Source: Zanthoxylum bungeanum (Eukaryota > Streptophyta > Magnoliopsida > Sapindales > Rutaceae). From it: a stretch of 64,000 nt of DNA. Positions within the stretch are counted from its first letter, which is position 1. Each line of letters opens with the position of its first letter. Positions 8,241 through 21,300 of this stretch are shown in pieces. The position numbers and the translations under genes were made by a program. Location of the stretch: positions 372,001 through 436,000 of the forward strand of contig SKCR01006513.1 of assembly GCA_019454045.1 (NCBI GenBank). Reading direction: 5' to 3'. Under the pieces are notes generated by a model. That model saw only the letters and a program-made list of their open reading frames with translations. It was not told where the DNA came from and made no database searches.

Positions 8241-10481
8241 TGGTATCATGAGCCTAATTTAAGCATGATAATTTTAGGGTTCTTGAACCTAAAAATTTGG
8301 GATTTTTTGATTTTGAGCATGATTTTTTGAAATTGATGCTTCGAGTATGTTTACAACATGATAACTTAGAGTTATGCATGATTAGATTTCAAATAAATCA
8401 AAAGCTACAAAAATTAAAAAATGCTTAGGGTGGCCGAAACTCACTGCCTATGCACTGCAGTTTTTGTTTTTTTAAAACATGAAATAATGTGTTTGGATGC
8501 ATGTTTAAATGATGATAGTTGGTTTAATATGATTAGAATCAATTCTATAATGTTCATGTTAAAATCAAAGTGCATGTTGAGCATGAAATGATGATCTTAG
8601 GCTTCAATATGTCTCAAGCATGCAATGATGTGTTTTGGCTTGATTTTATACTAAGCATGAATTATTAGTTTAAGCATGATTAATTAAGTTAATTGATATT
8701 TTGAAAATATGAGTTTAATTAATTAATTATGGCTAATACACTTTAATTAAATAATTGTGATATTTGGAATATTATAATTATGTCAATATGCCTTTAAATT
8801 GAATTGGGCTAAAAGTGTGTATTTGGGCTTAATGGGCTTGGTTTGACCAAGTTTGGTTTTGGACTTTTGGATTGGATCCAATTGGGCCCAAAACCAATTC
8901 CATGAAGTCCAAATACATCACTTGGCCCTTTAAAGTATTTGATTGGGCCTAATGGGCCTAAATTGATTTGATGGCAATAGGGTGATTCCTATTGGGCCTT
9001 GGCATTTTGGGTTTGATCCATTATGGCCAAAGCCCATGCCTTAAGAATCAATTAAAAGCCCATTGGACTTTAAATTAAAAAGACATTGGATGTTATTGGG
9101 CCTTTGAGACCCATCAAGATTGGATTTGGAATCCAAGTCTTTAAGGCAACTATGTAAGTGTAAATATTTAATTTGGAATTAAATAAGAATTAGTATTGAA
9201 TACAAATAAATTGGATTTAACTTGTAGTTCGATATAATTCAAGAATACGTACTCAAAAGTATTTATTCTTAAACGAGTTGGACTCGCGCCAATCAAATCA
9301 TTGTTTGAACATTGGATGGTCATTAATCAAAGATTAATTAATTGGATTAGATTGATTGTAATAAACATGTTTGATTGAATACATATATGTGATGTATGAA
9401 TAACAGATATCGGATGGATATTAGAAGGGCAAGGGCAATTTTGGAAATTGTAATAAGTTTAGAATTTATTAAATTGACCTGCGTGTCCAGCCTTTAATCT
9501 CATTACTCCTTGTAATTCTCTTCTCACCTATTCCCCTCTATGTATATGAGGTTTTTTATTGTATTTTGTAAAAGGGTAGGAGTTAGAATAGTTCTAGTCG
9601 GGGAGAGGAAGAGATGGAGCGATTTGTTCTAGGAACAATCTGTTTAAATATCCATCCGCATATCGTTATTAATTTACTTTTGCGCCTTATGATGTTTTAG
9701 AAGCATGCTTAAGGGTGTATGATGAGACCTAATCAAAGAATAAATTGGATGCCAATTTACGCGAAAAACCCTCAAAAACATATAAGCGTTTTTCCTTCCG
9801 TTGAGTGATTCTTACTCAAGATCCAAAGTTGGCATTGGCTTGTTGGCCAAAGTCAAGGCCTTTGTCAATTGCGGATGTGTTTGAATCATGAAGGTTTTGT
9901 TACATATCGGTGTCTTGTCCAAGTTGTGATTTGTTGGCCAAAGTCAAGATCACTTCTTGTCCATCGACATTGATTACGAAACTTTCCATGTCAATGGGTC
10001 CCGCTTAACTGGAATCATTAAGCTTGTTGTGCCAAAGCCAAGGCTTAGTTGATTCAGAGGAAAAAGGTTAGGAAAATATGTTTGACATATTGGCATATAT
10101 AAAGTATGTGTGTTTCGGACTTAGATGTCCACCTACCGGATCTAGGAATTGGATGAGATCCAATTGATCTTCGAGATCTACCTAGTTAAGTTTCATACAG
10201 CTTGTTTGCCAAAGTCAAGGTTGTATGTTATTTAACGGGATCCTAGCCCACTAGGAAACTAGGTTTCCCGAGTACTCGACAGAGGGTTAGAGGCTCGCCG
10301 AAAAATAGTGGGAGGCTAGTATTGAATTTGCAATTTCATTCAGATACTTAGCTTTACGCGCTTTCAAATAATTTCGTCAATATTACTTTATTAGTTGGAC
10401 TAATATTTGTTTATTTTTCTATGTAACAGTTAGACTGTACCCATTATCGTTGACTAGATAGTTAGACTATCGTAGATCAAG
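8241..10481 (+). other. Copia-1 primer binding site and long untranslated leader
   Basis: The PBS TGGTATCATGAGCC (8241-8254) is a slightly altered match to the initiator-Met tRNA 3' end. The following 2.2 kb lacks a supported ORF. It is AT-rich and has GGGCC-rich blocks in the 8.8-9.1-kb part. In its last 650 bp the motif TTGGCCAAAGTCAAG occurs in four versions at about 9841, 9932, 10028 and 10205. Confidence 0.85.
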
Positions 10482-11381
10482 ATGACTGGCAAGGAAATGT
10501 CTGTGATATTATCATGGGAGATAATGTCTTCAAGGGCACAAATTTTGCAGATTGGGAAATGAACCTTAGGATTGTCCTAGGTTCAGAGAGGCTGTTGTAT
10601 ACTATACAAAGACCTCTTGGGCCAAAACCCGGACCGACTGAGACACTTGAGCTGGAGCTTTGGAAGACTCACAGCGATGATTGTGACACAACTCAGTCCA
10701 TTATGCTTGCTTCGATGACTCAGCACTTTCGCAGACAAAATAGGGACTTGGATCCTTATAATATGTTAGCAAGTTGCAAGATCTGCATCGCTCTAACAAG
10801 AGGATGCAGAGGTACGAGTTAGTCAAGAAGCTCTTTCGCTCACGCATGACAGATGGCATGTCTGTTGAGTCCCACGTGGCTCAGATGGTCGCTGACATCG
10901 ATGAGCTGGCCAACATGGGGATAGTCTTTGAGGCAGAGATTACTGTGGATATGGTCCTGCAATCTCTCCCCGATTTGGAGACAGTTCATCATAAATATAA
11001 TTTGATGAACACAGTGATACTCTTGGAGAGTTACTGTCAACTCTCAAGGAGGCTGAAAATGAGTTTCAAAAGGGCAACAAGCGCGAGGCGCACTTTGCAT
11101 CGACATCTCATGGACCTAGGGCTGGGCCCAAGGCAACTGGAGGTGTGCGAAAGAAGAAGCATATTCAAAAGGGCAAGCCCAAAAAGTCAAGGGCTTCTGG
11201 GAAGCCAAAGGACAAATCTCAAGATGTTTGCCTACAGTGCGGCAAGCGGGGTCACTGGAAGCGTGACTGCCGCGAGTACAAGGCGCTTCAGAATGAGATA
11301 AAGGTGGGCAAGGCACCGGCCTCAGGTATGTTTGTTATTGAGATAAACATGGCTACTTCTAGCTTAAAAATTGGATTTTGA
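10482..11381 (+). pseudogene. Copia-1 gag (capsid/nucleocapsid), frameshifted
   Basis: Gag forms the retrotransposon particle and binds its RNA. The ATG at 10482 aligns with the intact start in Copia-2, but one base is missing near 10495, so the gag frame resumes at 10514 (MGDNVFKGTNFADWEMNLR). Further shifts near 10768 and 11010 move the frame twice more. A CCHC zinc knuckle (CLQCGKRGHWKRDC, about 11229-11270) lies near the C-terminus after a Lys-rich stretch. The frame ends at about 11381, overlapping the start of the protease region, which is offset by a lost T in the WIFDSG region. Confidence 0.93.
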
Positions 11382-14300
11382 TTCTGGTTGTGGTACTCAT
11401 ATATGTACTGATGCGCAGGATCTGCAGATTAGCAGGAGACTGGCTTCAGGAGAGATTGATCTGCGTGTTGGAAACTGGACACCTGTTGCTGTTTTGGCCG
11501 TGGGCACTTTTGTTTTAGAACTGCCTTCGGGACATGTACTTAAACTATCAGACTGTTATTATGTACCTAGTTTGACTAGGAATATTTCTCTGTATCTTGT
11601 TTGACCCAATGCGGGTACACTTTTGTATTCCGAAACACTGGGTGTTTTGTTTATAAAGATGATTTTGAGATATGTTCAGCTGATGCTAATAATGGTCTTT
11701 ATATTTGAATATAAATCAATCTCAACATATAATGTAACAAACAAAAGGCTCAAACTAAGTAACAAAGATGAGACTTACATGTGACATTATCGTCTGGGAC
11801 ACATTAACAAGACTCGCATATCCACACTTTCAAGAGTGGGTACTTGGACGGATTTGATCCAAATTCATATGACGTCTGCAAATCTTGCTTATTAGGCAAA
11901 ATGCCTAAATCACCTTTTAGCGGTAAAGGTGTACGCGCCACCGAACTGTTAGCCTTCGTTCATAGTGACGTTTGTGGGCCCATGTCTAGCCAGGCTAGAG
12001 GTGGATTGAATACTTCGTAACCTTTACGGATGATGCATCACGTTATGTTATGTGTATCTTATGAGACACAAGTCGGAAACTTTTGAGAAATTCAAAGAGT
12101 TTCGACACGAAGTTGAAAAGCAGACCGGTAAGAGTATAAAGACATTACGGTCGGACCGTGGTGGCGAATACTTGAGCAATGAGTTTCTAGATTACTTGAA
12201 AGAATATGGTATTCTTTCACAGTGGACTCCTCCTGGAACACCGCAATTAAACGGTGTATCCGAACGAGAAGAAACCGAACTCTTTTGGACATGGTAAGGT
12301 CTATGATGAGTCGCACTGAGCTACCTATTTCCTTCGGGGGATATGCATTAAACAATGCAGTTCTTATTTTGAATAAGGTTCTGTCAAAGTCTGTACAACA
12401 GCAACCATATGAGATATGGACAGGAAAGAAACCGGGTTTCTCATTCTTAAAGATTTGGGGGGGATGCTGGGCATATGTCAAACGTTTGGAAGGTACCAAA
12501 CTTGAGCCCAAATCGGATAAATGCCTATTCGTAGGATATCCTAGGGAAACCAAAGGATATTACTTCTATCACCCACGAGAGAACAAAGTATTTGTTGCTC
12601 TACATGCAGTTTTCCTTGAGAAGGAATTCATAAATACAGTGGTAAGTGGGAGGAAAGTAGAACTCGATGAAAATCAGTGAGTGTAATATTTCCTGTCCTG
12701 GCATAGAATCCTCAACGGAACAAGAACAGTCCATCCGGGATGAGACTGTACCATATCTTCTATTACACAAGGACCGCGTAGGTCGGAGAGAGTCAGGAAC
12801 CAACCTGAGAGGTATGGGTTTCTGATCTCACCTCATGTAGATATTAATCTCATTGAGGAAACGAACCGGCTACGTATGAGAAGCGATACAAGATATCGAT
12901 TCCGCTTTATGGCAAGAGGCCATGAAGTCCGAAATGGATTCCATGTACACCAACTAAGTTTGGACACTGGTTGATGCACCAGAAGGCGTAAAGCCTATGG
13001 ATGCAAATGGATCTTCAAGAAGAAGACCGACATGGAAGGCAACGTACAAACGTACAAATCTAGGCTTGTAGCGAAGAAGGGTTATCGTCAACGACATGGT
13101 GTCGATTACGACGAAACTTTCTCACCCGTTGCCATGATTAAATCCATTCGGATAATGCTTGCTATTGCTGCATATTTCGATTACGAGATATGGCAGATGG
13201 ACGTTAAAACCGCTTTCCTTAACGGAAACCTTTTGGAGGATGTTTATATGCAACAGCCTGATGGTTTTATCGTGCCTAAACTTGCAAACAAGGCTTGTAA
13301 GTTAAATCGGTCCATTTATGGACTGAAGCAAGCATCACGGTCATGGAACCAACGTTTTGATGAGATCATAAAAGAATATGATTTCATTCAAAATGAGGAT
13401 GACCCTTTGTGTATATAAGAAGGTTAGTGGGAGCGCACTGACATTCATTGTCCTTTATGTTGACGATGTATTACTTATGGGCAATGACATTCCCATGTTA
13501 ACATCGGTGAAAGCTTGGCATTCATTAAAATTCTCCATGAAAGATCTGGGAGAAGCAGCCTTTATTCTAGGAATAAAGATCTACAGGGATAGATCTAGAA
13601 AGCTGCTTGGACTCTCTCAGAGTACGTACATTGACAAAGTGTTGAAAAGATTCAACATGGATCAGTCCAAGAGGGGACTGTTGCCAGTGTCACATGGCAT
13701 CTCTCTATCTAAGGACATGTGTCCTAAAACTCAATATGAGAGAATAGCATGAGTCGGATACCGTTCGCCTCGGCAGTCGGATCGATCATGTATGCCATGA
13801 TATGTACTCGACCTGATGTCTCGTATACTTTGAGCATGTGTAGTCGCTATCAGGCCGATCCAGGTGATGGTCACTGGATGGCAGTTAAGAACATCCTTAA
13901 GAATCTTAGACGAACTAAGGATGCTTTCTTGATTTATGGAGATGGAGAATTTGAGGTAACTGGGTATACCGATGCAAGTTTCCAAACCGATAAAGACGAC
14001 TTTAAGTCGCAATCAGGGTACATATTTTGTTTGAACAACGGAGCAGTAAGCTGGAAATCTTCCAAGCAAGAGATTGTTGCCGATTCAACAACAGAAGCGG
14101 AGTATATTGCTGCATCTGAAGCAGCAAAAGAGGCAGTTTGGATCCGTAATTCCTAATTGGATTAGGAGTAGTTCCGTTAGCAGCTGAGCCCGTTCCATTA
14201 TTGTGTGATAATAACGGGGCTATAGCGCAGGCTAAGGAACCACGGTCTCATCACGATCAAGCATGTTCTTCGACGTTTCCAGCTGATTCGTGAGATCATA

Positions 14301-14440
14301 CATCGTGGCGATGTGAAGATCGAGAAGGTCGCATCAGATGACAACATTGCAGACCCGCTGACGAAAGCTATTTCACAGCAAAAGTTTGAGAAGCACATAC
14401 ATAGTTCAGGTGTTAGATGCTTGAGTGACTGGCTATAGGC
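11371..14440 (+). pseudogene. Copia-1 pol: protease, integrase, RT, RNase H, broken
   Basis: In order: the protease DSG (FDSGCGTHIC, about 11374); a GAG-pre-integrase His/Cys region (CKSCLLGK, about 11880); integrase D residues in HSDVCGP and LRSDRGGEYL, with its Glu in NGVSERE; RT with MDVKTAFLNGNLLEDVYMQQ and the catalytic YVDD (13456-13467); and RNase H with TDASFQ, TEAEYIAASEAA and CDNNGAIAQA. Many single-base indels split it into frames ending at 11604, 12297, 12680, 13418, 13752 and 14156. The RNase H tail is out of frame. This is the usual domain order for Ty1/Copia. Confidence 0.95.
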
Positions 14441-14452
14441 CAAGTGGGAGAT

Positions 14453-16384
14453 TGTTAGACAATTATGACCCATAGCGTCACTGTTTTGTAAAAGACATTG
14501 TGTTTTGTACAAAATTGACTATGTAATATTGAAATTGCCTTTTATCATTTCGTAATTTATTTACTATGATATATAAATGGTAAAAGTCCATATGATTAGT
14601 TCCGGATTGAGATGATATGAGACAGTATCAATCCATAAAGGTTTAATCATTAAATATCCCTAGCGCAGTATTATCGAGACTGGACATCGATAATGCGGAA
14701 TAGACTAGTATTGCACTTGTGTGCGTTGTGAGGGCATAACGGCACAGTTCTCATATGTTTAAGTATAGGATATTTATGCAAGTGCGATAGGAGGTTGTGT
14801 TTTACCGATGGTACGGAAAACAGCTTCGCTCCGGATAGACCCCGCGGAATCCCATTGGTAGTATGTATATGTGTCTATGGGAGTCCGCGTCAGGGTAGAT
14901 GTATTTGGTCTTAACCTGAGACTTACATCGCTAATACTTGCGACAATCGGTAAACTTTGGTTTTGGTTGTCCAGGGCTTTAATAGGTTCTGTGTACACCT
15001 CTATTGGGTTTATCGAGAATCGTAGTGTATTGGATGTGATGTCAAGACGGAAGTATCACTCCAGACATATGGAGATGATGATCATGCAGGGATTCATAAC
15101 TCGTTCTCTATTGTGTTGCAACCATCGGGATAATGTGACAAGGTCATGATTATCCGATTCAAAGAGACTAGTTGTTTGATATCCGATATGTGCTTCGTAC
15201 GGGGCAGACACTATTCCAGCCCCAGGCCTAGCACGTGACATCTGATACTGGATCGAAATACGAGATACTAGGTATTCTACATCTGACATAAATTATTTAT
15301 TCCAGTAAGATATTTCTGGAGAATTGGGTAGGCACGGTGCTTTGCTAGAAGCCAACCATGTCTTGTAAATCGGTAAGCACATAGTACGAGGTACTCGCTT
15401 TATCGGATAGTCCGATTGCCGGATTTACTGCCAACATATCCAGAGATCTCTTGGGTCGCTTCCCAAGGATTCACCTATGACAGTTGACTTAAATTGGAAT
15501 TAATCTGGAATTAATTAAGAGAGAGAAAATTAATCTGGGATTAATATGGGCTTTATTTAATCTGGGATTAAAAGTGTGCAGTGGCGAAAGAACGCGATTA
15601 ATTTGGAATTAATCGGTAAAATAAATTTAATAGTTAAATTGATTTTTCTATTTAATTTATTCAAATGGGCTAAAATTAATATATATCGGATATATTAAAA
15701 TGGATTGGATTTCATTACGAGATTAAAGTCGGACTTTAATGCGAACGAACGAATTAATTTAGAATTAGTTCATGAACGACGTTCGTAATATATTTGCGAG
15801 GTATCGTTATTTAATTGAATTAGATTTAATTATTTAGCGATGAAGGTTCGTTTAATCGGATTAAACGGAACCGAGCCGCGGTAAATGCCCGTAAAGATAT
15901 TTGAATTTCGGATTCAAATATTTAGAGCCAAGTGTGGTAGGTGGTCCCACCACACAACTACCTTGTTTTTACTTTTTAGAAACCATTTACCAAACCTACC
16001 AAGATTATGGTAAAAGGTGAAAAGGTTTTACTAAAAGGTGAAAAACAAAAAGGGTATCTCTACACACTTTTGCCAAGACATTCATTAGATGAAAAATTGA
16101 AAACCCTAGACTTGGTCTTCCTTCCTTGGCCGAAACTCAACCCCTCCCTCTCTTTGATTTGCTTTTCAAATCATCAAAAGCTAGCACTTTGGAAGTGAAC
16201 AAAGGTGATAGGGAAACTCCTCAAAAGCTTGGAATCATCCTAAAGCTTGGATCTTGGAGATCTTGGATCTCAAAATTTTTAAAAGCTCTAAAACTCATTG
16301 TAAGTATATTCTGCACCTTATAATGATCAAACTTTTTATTATGCATGCTTATTAGATCCTTATAATGTTCTAGGAACACTAACA
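14453..16384 (+). repeat. Copia-1 3' LTR, preceded by polypurine tract
   Basis: It starts TGTTAGAC directly after the purine-rich AAGTGGGAGAT (14442-14452), the plus-strand primer. It ends CTAACA and is followed by the right TSD GACCC (16385-16389). Confidence 0.96.
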
Positions 16385-16389
16385 GACCC

Positions 16390-16841
16390 AACTTCCTCAT
16401 ACAGCCCTAAACCGTGCCTCATTACACTGAAAATTCACATCCCCTACAACCACCGAACAGCCCCTGAAAATATGCCCTACATCCACCAAAAACTGCACCC
16501 AAAAACTGCCAGAAACTGCACTTAAAAACTGCCCAAAATAGTTCAGAAAATACCATAAAAACAGCAGCGAAACGGAGTGAAAACAGCAGTCTCAACAGTG
16601 AAACAGCGAGGAAAGACATTGAGTTAGTGAACCGAAAAATTTGCGGATCATCCACCCTTCCAACGGCCGTGTAACGCCCTTTCGTGAGACGACAAAAGAG
16701 GTTAGATCTGAGGGCACCCTTTTATTTATTATCTTTCGTTTATTTTGTTTATTTTAAAAATATTATTGCATGAGAGTCGTTTGAGGCATTATGTGATTGT
16801 TGGATGGGCGGAATGTGTGTTCCCGATAGGCGGCATGATGC
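16390..16841. other. Unassigned flank with a TGTAACGCCC block
   Basis: C/A-rich sequence with no supported gene. At 16671 it changes character at TGTAACGCCCTTTCG, which resembles the start of some Gypsy LTRs; I cannot find a matching end. The sequence then runs into the partial LTR at 16842. Confidence 0.4.
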
Positions 16842-17209
16842 CTTGTGTGTTGTTAGTATAGAGAAGATAAGTTATCAATTACTTTAGAACTTAATCTGAT
16901 TAGAATTGTAATATCTTCCAATTGTTGGTTTGGGATGTGAAACCCTCAATTGCAAGTAAAAAGAATCAACAACTGAATAAAAGAACTTGGTACAAGGGGG
17001 ATTCTTGACACCTTGTTGTCTCTCTCTATTGATAAAATCTTGTAATTTTTCATAACCTTTAGTTGAAATTGCAAATTTAATCTTTTCTTTAATAAAATTA
17101 TTGCTTAACATTTTTTTTCTTGAGTAAATTAGTTCTTGTAACCATCTCTTTGAGGAATCGATACCCCAGCTATACTGTGATAGCTGCAAGTATCTTTTAG
17201 GCATAATCA
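16842..17209 (+). repeat. Truncated LTR of family S (TGATAAG..TAATCA type), plus orientation
   Basis: The reverse complement of this segment matches the left part of the LTRs at 20698 and 57219. Shared blocks include TTCACATCCCAAACCAACAA and CAGTATAGCTGGGGT. It ends GGCATAATCA, the LTR 3' terminus, but its U3 half is missing. It is inverted relative to the other two copies. Confidence 0.75.
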
Positions 17210-18300
17210 CTATGTGTCTGGTGGTTCCCAACGGGATCGGCCAGATAACTCATATGGAGAGAATCTTCCCTATGTTCGGCTTACCCGAGGCTACAAGAGT
17301 CATAGAGGCACTTCGGCCGTCCCTATGCTATATGTCTGGAGGTTATCAACGGGATCGGCCAAATAACTTATAGGGGGAGAATCTTCCATGTGTTCAGTTT
17401 ACTCGGGCTTATTCCTCAGAAATGCAAGTCATGGGGTAATAACACTCCGGCCCCGGGGGTTTGATAATGACACCGGGGATTGGCGTGCCACGAGGGGTTC
17501 GCGCTTTTCCCACATGTCCTTCATCCTTTCATGCGTTCTAGATCCTCAAAAGTGGACGCACTTGGGTCGGAGCGCTTCTAACTGGGGTTTGATAATGATA
17601 CCGAGGATTGGCGTGCCATGGGTTTGGCACCCTATCTAGATATCAAACACCCCTTGATTTATCCTGACTTCGAGCATATCTCAAGAATATTGAGCATGTC
17701 TTTCCCATTCAAATATTAAACAAGAAAAGTGGATAAGTTTTTTAAATTAAAAGGGGAAAATTTTATTCATATTCATAGGATCTACTGCATTTCTTACAAC
17801 TCTTTACAGGTCATTTCAAGAGAGGCTCTACAATAAATTTTCATCTTTCGTGTGATCATTCTATAATACTCTTCTGGTCTGAACTTTCCTTTCGATGCTT
17901 CTGATTAATTTTTAATAGGGTTCTTCCATACCGAGCTCTTTGAAAACATCTTTGAATAGTTTTTGTCTCGGTCGGGAACTTGCACCCTGACATCTAGTGG
18001 TCCACCATCAGCTTATTCTCTCTCTACATCGCCCTGGGTGGCCACCACATAATAAGCCGAGGCATTCCTTGAAACTGATTGAGTGTCTCTAGCGTGCCAG
18101 TTCGTCTGCTACACTATTATGACTATCGTGGCCATGAATCCGATGATTTGGTTGGTCGAACAACTGCCACAATTTCTTTATGAGGAACTTGTTCATTCAT
18201 GAGGGGCGGCGTACACACTCCACCAACTCTTGACATTACAATTCATTCTACAGTTCAGTCCTAGTTGGTGACTTCTGTCACCTCTTTTAAATTTCATTTT
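17210..18300. other. Repeat-bearing non-coding region at the 3' side of the Tat-like element
   Basis: No supported gene. Two partial direct repeats are visible: GGGATCGGCC..ATAACT..GAGAATCTTCC at about 17233 and 17352, and TTTGATAATGA.ACCG.GGATTGGCGTGCCA at about 17460 and 17585. It is probably LTR or 3' untranslated sequence of the minus-strand Gypsy element that follows, but the LTR borders are not resolved. Confidence 0.4.
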
Positions 18301-21300
18301 ATAGCTCAAGAAAGAGAGCTAGTGGAAGTACTTCCTCAGTATCTCGGCATTCCAAGACTTCTTGAGCTGGGTTCCATCCTGCTTCTCTAAAAGATAAGCA
18401 CATGACCTAATGATTTCAACCACCTTATACAGCCTTTCGCACTTGGCACCCAGTGAACATTCCTCGGGCTATCGGTATTCAAAGTGACTTGTCTCAAGAC
18501 CAAGTCTCCAAAGAGGAAAGATCACACTCAGACCTTCTTATTATAGAAATGAGCAATCCTTTGTTGATAGATGACCATCTTGATAGCTAACCTCTCCCTT
18601 TTCTCCTCTATCAAGTCGAGGTGGTTCCTGACAAGTTCCTCATTCTGCCCGACCTCAAAATATTATACCCAGTGGGTTGATATATATTTTTTCTACTGGG
18701 ATGAGCGCCTCACACCCAAAGGCCAAAGAAAATGGAGTTTCACCCGTGGAGTCCTTGTAGGTTGTTCGATGCACCCAAAAAACCTCTGGTAACTCCTCAA
18801 CCCACAAACCCTTGCAAGACCCTAGCCTTCTCTTCAAGTTGACCTTGATTGTTTTATGTATAACCTCGACCTACCCGTTAGACTTTGGATGAGCAGGTGA
18901 GGCGAACCTTAAAGCAATTTGAAGGTCTCCACAAAGTTTCCTAAAGCTCTTATTATCGAACTACTTCTCGTTGTCAGTAATGATGGCCCGGGGAATTTTG
19001 AATCAGTAAATAATATTTTTTCTAACAAAATTTGTTGTCATCTTCTACATAATCATAGACAGTAGCTCGATTTCCACGCACTTCATGAAGTGATCGATGG
19101 CAACAGTTACGAACTTGGCCTGACCTCGTCCAATAGGCATTGGGCCGATGATATCTATACCCCAATGGGAAAATGGCATGGAATGGCCAGTGTAATCAAC
19201 TGCTCGGGTGGCTGGTATGGTATGTTGGCATTCTTCTGTCACCCATCATATGCCCGAGCTACCCTGGCCCCGTCTTGATGCATCGTTGGCCAAAAAACCC
19301 TTGCTTCAGTGCTTTATACGCAATTGACTGACCTCCAACATGGCTCTCACAAATCCTTTCATGTATTTCCCTAAGCACGTAATCTGCTTCCTCGAGTCTG
19401 CAACACCTCAGGAACGGTGTCGTGTACCCCTTCAATATAATACCCTTTCTATCAAGCAGAATTTAGTACTTCGGTACTTTAGCTTTCTTCTTATCTTCAA
19501 GCAGCTCCCTATTCTCCAGATACTTCCTGACCAGGTCCATCCAGGAAGCCTTCCATTCAACCTCCACGTCCATGACCCCAGGCTTCCCGACGCTTCTCAT
19601 CTGTAGACAACCTAAAGAGATAGTCCGGGGAATTTTAGAATTAATAGATAACACTATTCGGGCCAGGAAATCTGCATGGTGATTGCTTTCTCGACCAATC
19701 TACTCGAACAACACATTCCTCATTCCCCCGGCTACCTTCATCACCTCGGCTTGATATGTAATCATGTTCGACTCCCTTGTCTGGAACTCGTCATTCAACT
19801 GTTGGATGGCCAATTGAGAGTCACTCTTTACTATCACATATCAGACTCCAACTCTCATGCAAAACTTCAACCCTGCCAGAATGGCCTCGTATTTGGCCTT
19901 GTTGTTCATTGCTTCGAAGGCAAACCTCAAAGCATAAACCAAATCCTCCCTCTCACTGTTTCAGAAGATCATCTCGGCCCCACAGCCATGTGAACTGACT
20001 GACCCTTTTGTAAACATCTCCCACTTGGCTTCTTCCACTACTAAGACCTGCGTTCCTGTGAACTCAGTAACAAAATCATCCAGTGCCTACCCATTGATCA
20101 CCACCATGGGTTTATACTCGTTCAACTCCACTAACCACTTCACCAACCGTCCTGAAACCTCTAGTTTGTGCAAAATATGTCTCAACGGGTGGTCTGTATA
20201 AACCTCAATAGGGTGAGCTTGGAAATAGGGCCGCAACTTCCTTACCGTTGTTACCAAAGATAGAGCTACTAACTCATGGGCTGGGTACAGAGTTTCCGCA
20301 TCCAACAAGGCCGTATTGGTATAGTACACTGGCATTTGGACCTTTTCCACTTCCTGCACTAGCACCTAGCTCACAGCATATTCAGAAACAACTAATTATA
20401 AGAATAAGGTCTCATTTGGGATCGATTTTTCTAGTAAAGGAGGCTGGGCCAAATATTCCTCCAGCTGTTGGAATATGTCCTCACACTCGGTCGTCCAGCT
20501 GACCTTCTTCTTGGCCTTCTTGATCAACTTGAATAAGGCGTGATACTTATCGGTGGCATTTGAAATAAAATGGTTCAGGGCCACCACCCAACCTGTCAGA
20601 CTCTACACCTCATTGACTGTCCTCGGGGACTTTAAGTCCAGTACAACCTTGATCTTTTTTGGATTCGCTTCAATACCCTGAGCACTAACCATATACCTGA
20701 TTATGTCCAAAAATAACTTGCGGTTATCACAGTATAGCTGGGGTGTCGATTCCTCAGAGAGATGGTTACAGGAACAAATTAACTCAAACAAAAACTTTAG
20801 AAATAACTTAAATAAAGAAAATGAATGAAATTGATAATATAAGATAAAATAAAATAAAAAATAAAAATTATGAAAAGTATGCAGGAAATATCTATAGAGA
20901 TAAACAGCAAAGCATCATGAATTTCTCTTGTATTAACCTCATGTATTCAGTTATTGATTCTTTTCATTACACAATTGAAGGTTTCACATCCCAAACCAAC
21001 AATTGGAAGATATTCAATTCTACTCATATTAAATTCTAGGGTAATCAATGATTATTTTCTCTATGTTAACAGCACACAAAAGTTATCATTACGAGTTATC
21101 TAACATCGACAATATACCCTCAGGCAATACTGCAGCAGAAGACCAACACATAAAACAACTAAACCAGTCACAACTGGTTTCACAAATCACACATAGAAGA
21201 AGCATGACTGGATCTATATAGGATTTGACAAAACACAATTTCTTGGCTAATAAATCGAAGGATAATAAAGAATAACAACCATCAATTTTATTAAACGTTA

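Larger units (their letters stand above)
6306..16384 (+). mobile_element. Copia-1: complete Ty1/Copia LTR retrotransposon with 5-bp TSD
   Basis: The 10.08-kb element has matching LTRs (1934 and 1932 bp) that start TGTTAGACAATTATGACCC and end ACACTAACA. It has a tRNA-iMet-type primer binding site one base after the 5' LTR, a 2.2-kb leader, gag, and pol in the Copia order (protease, integrase, RT, RNase H). A purine tract precedes the 3' LTR. The perfect TSD GACCC lies at 6301-6305 and 16385-16389. Gag and pol carry many frameshifts and stops, so it is not autonomous. Confidence 0.97.

Noticed and set aside
9830..10230. Regularly spaced short repeats in the Copia leader, looked at as a CRISPR-like array
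   Set aside because: Eukaryotic LTR retrotransposon leader; motif copies are degenerate and spacers are not uniform in length.
14774..15289. ORFs of 60-130 aa on both strands within the Copia LTRs, recurring with similar sequence at 23459, 28298, 32549, 38196, 42968 and 46566
   Set aside because: They recur only because the LTRs are repeated. They shift and break between copies, and lie in U3/R sequence with no known domain.
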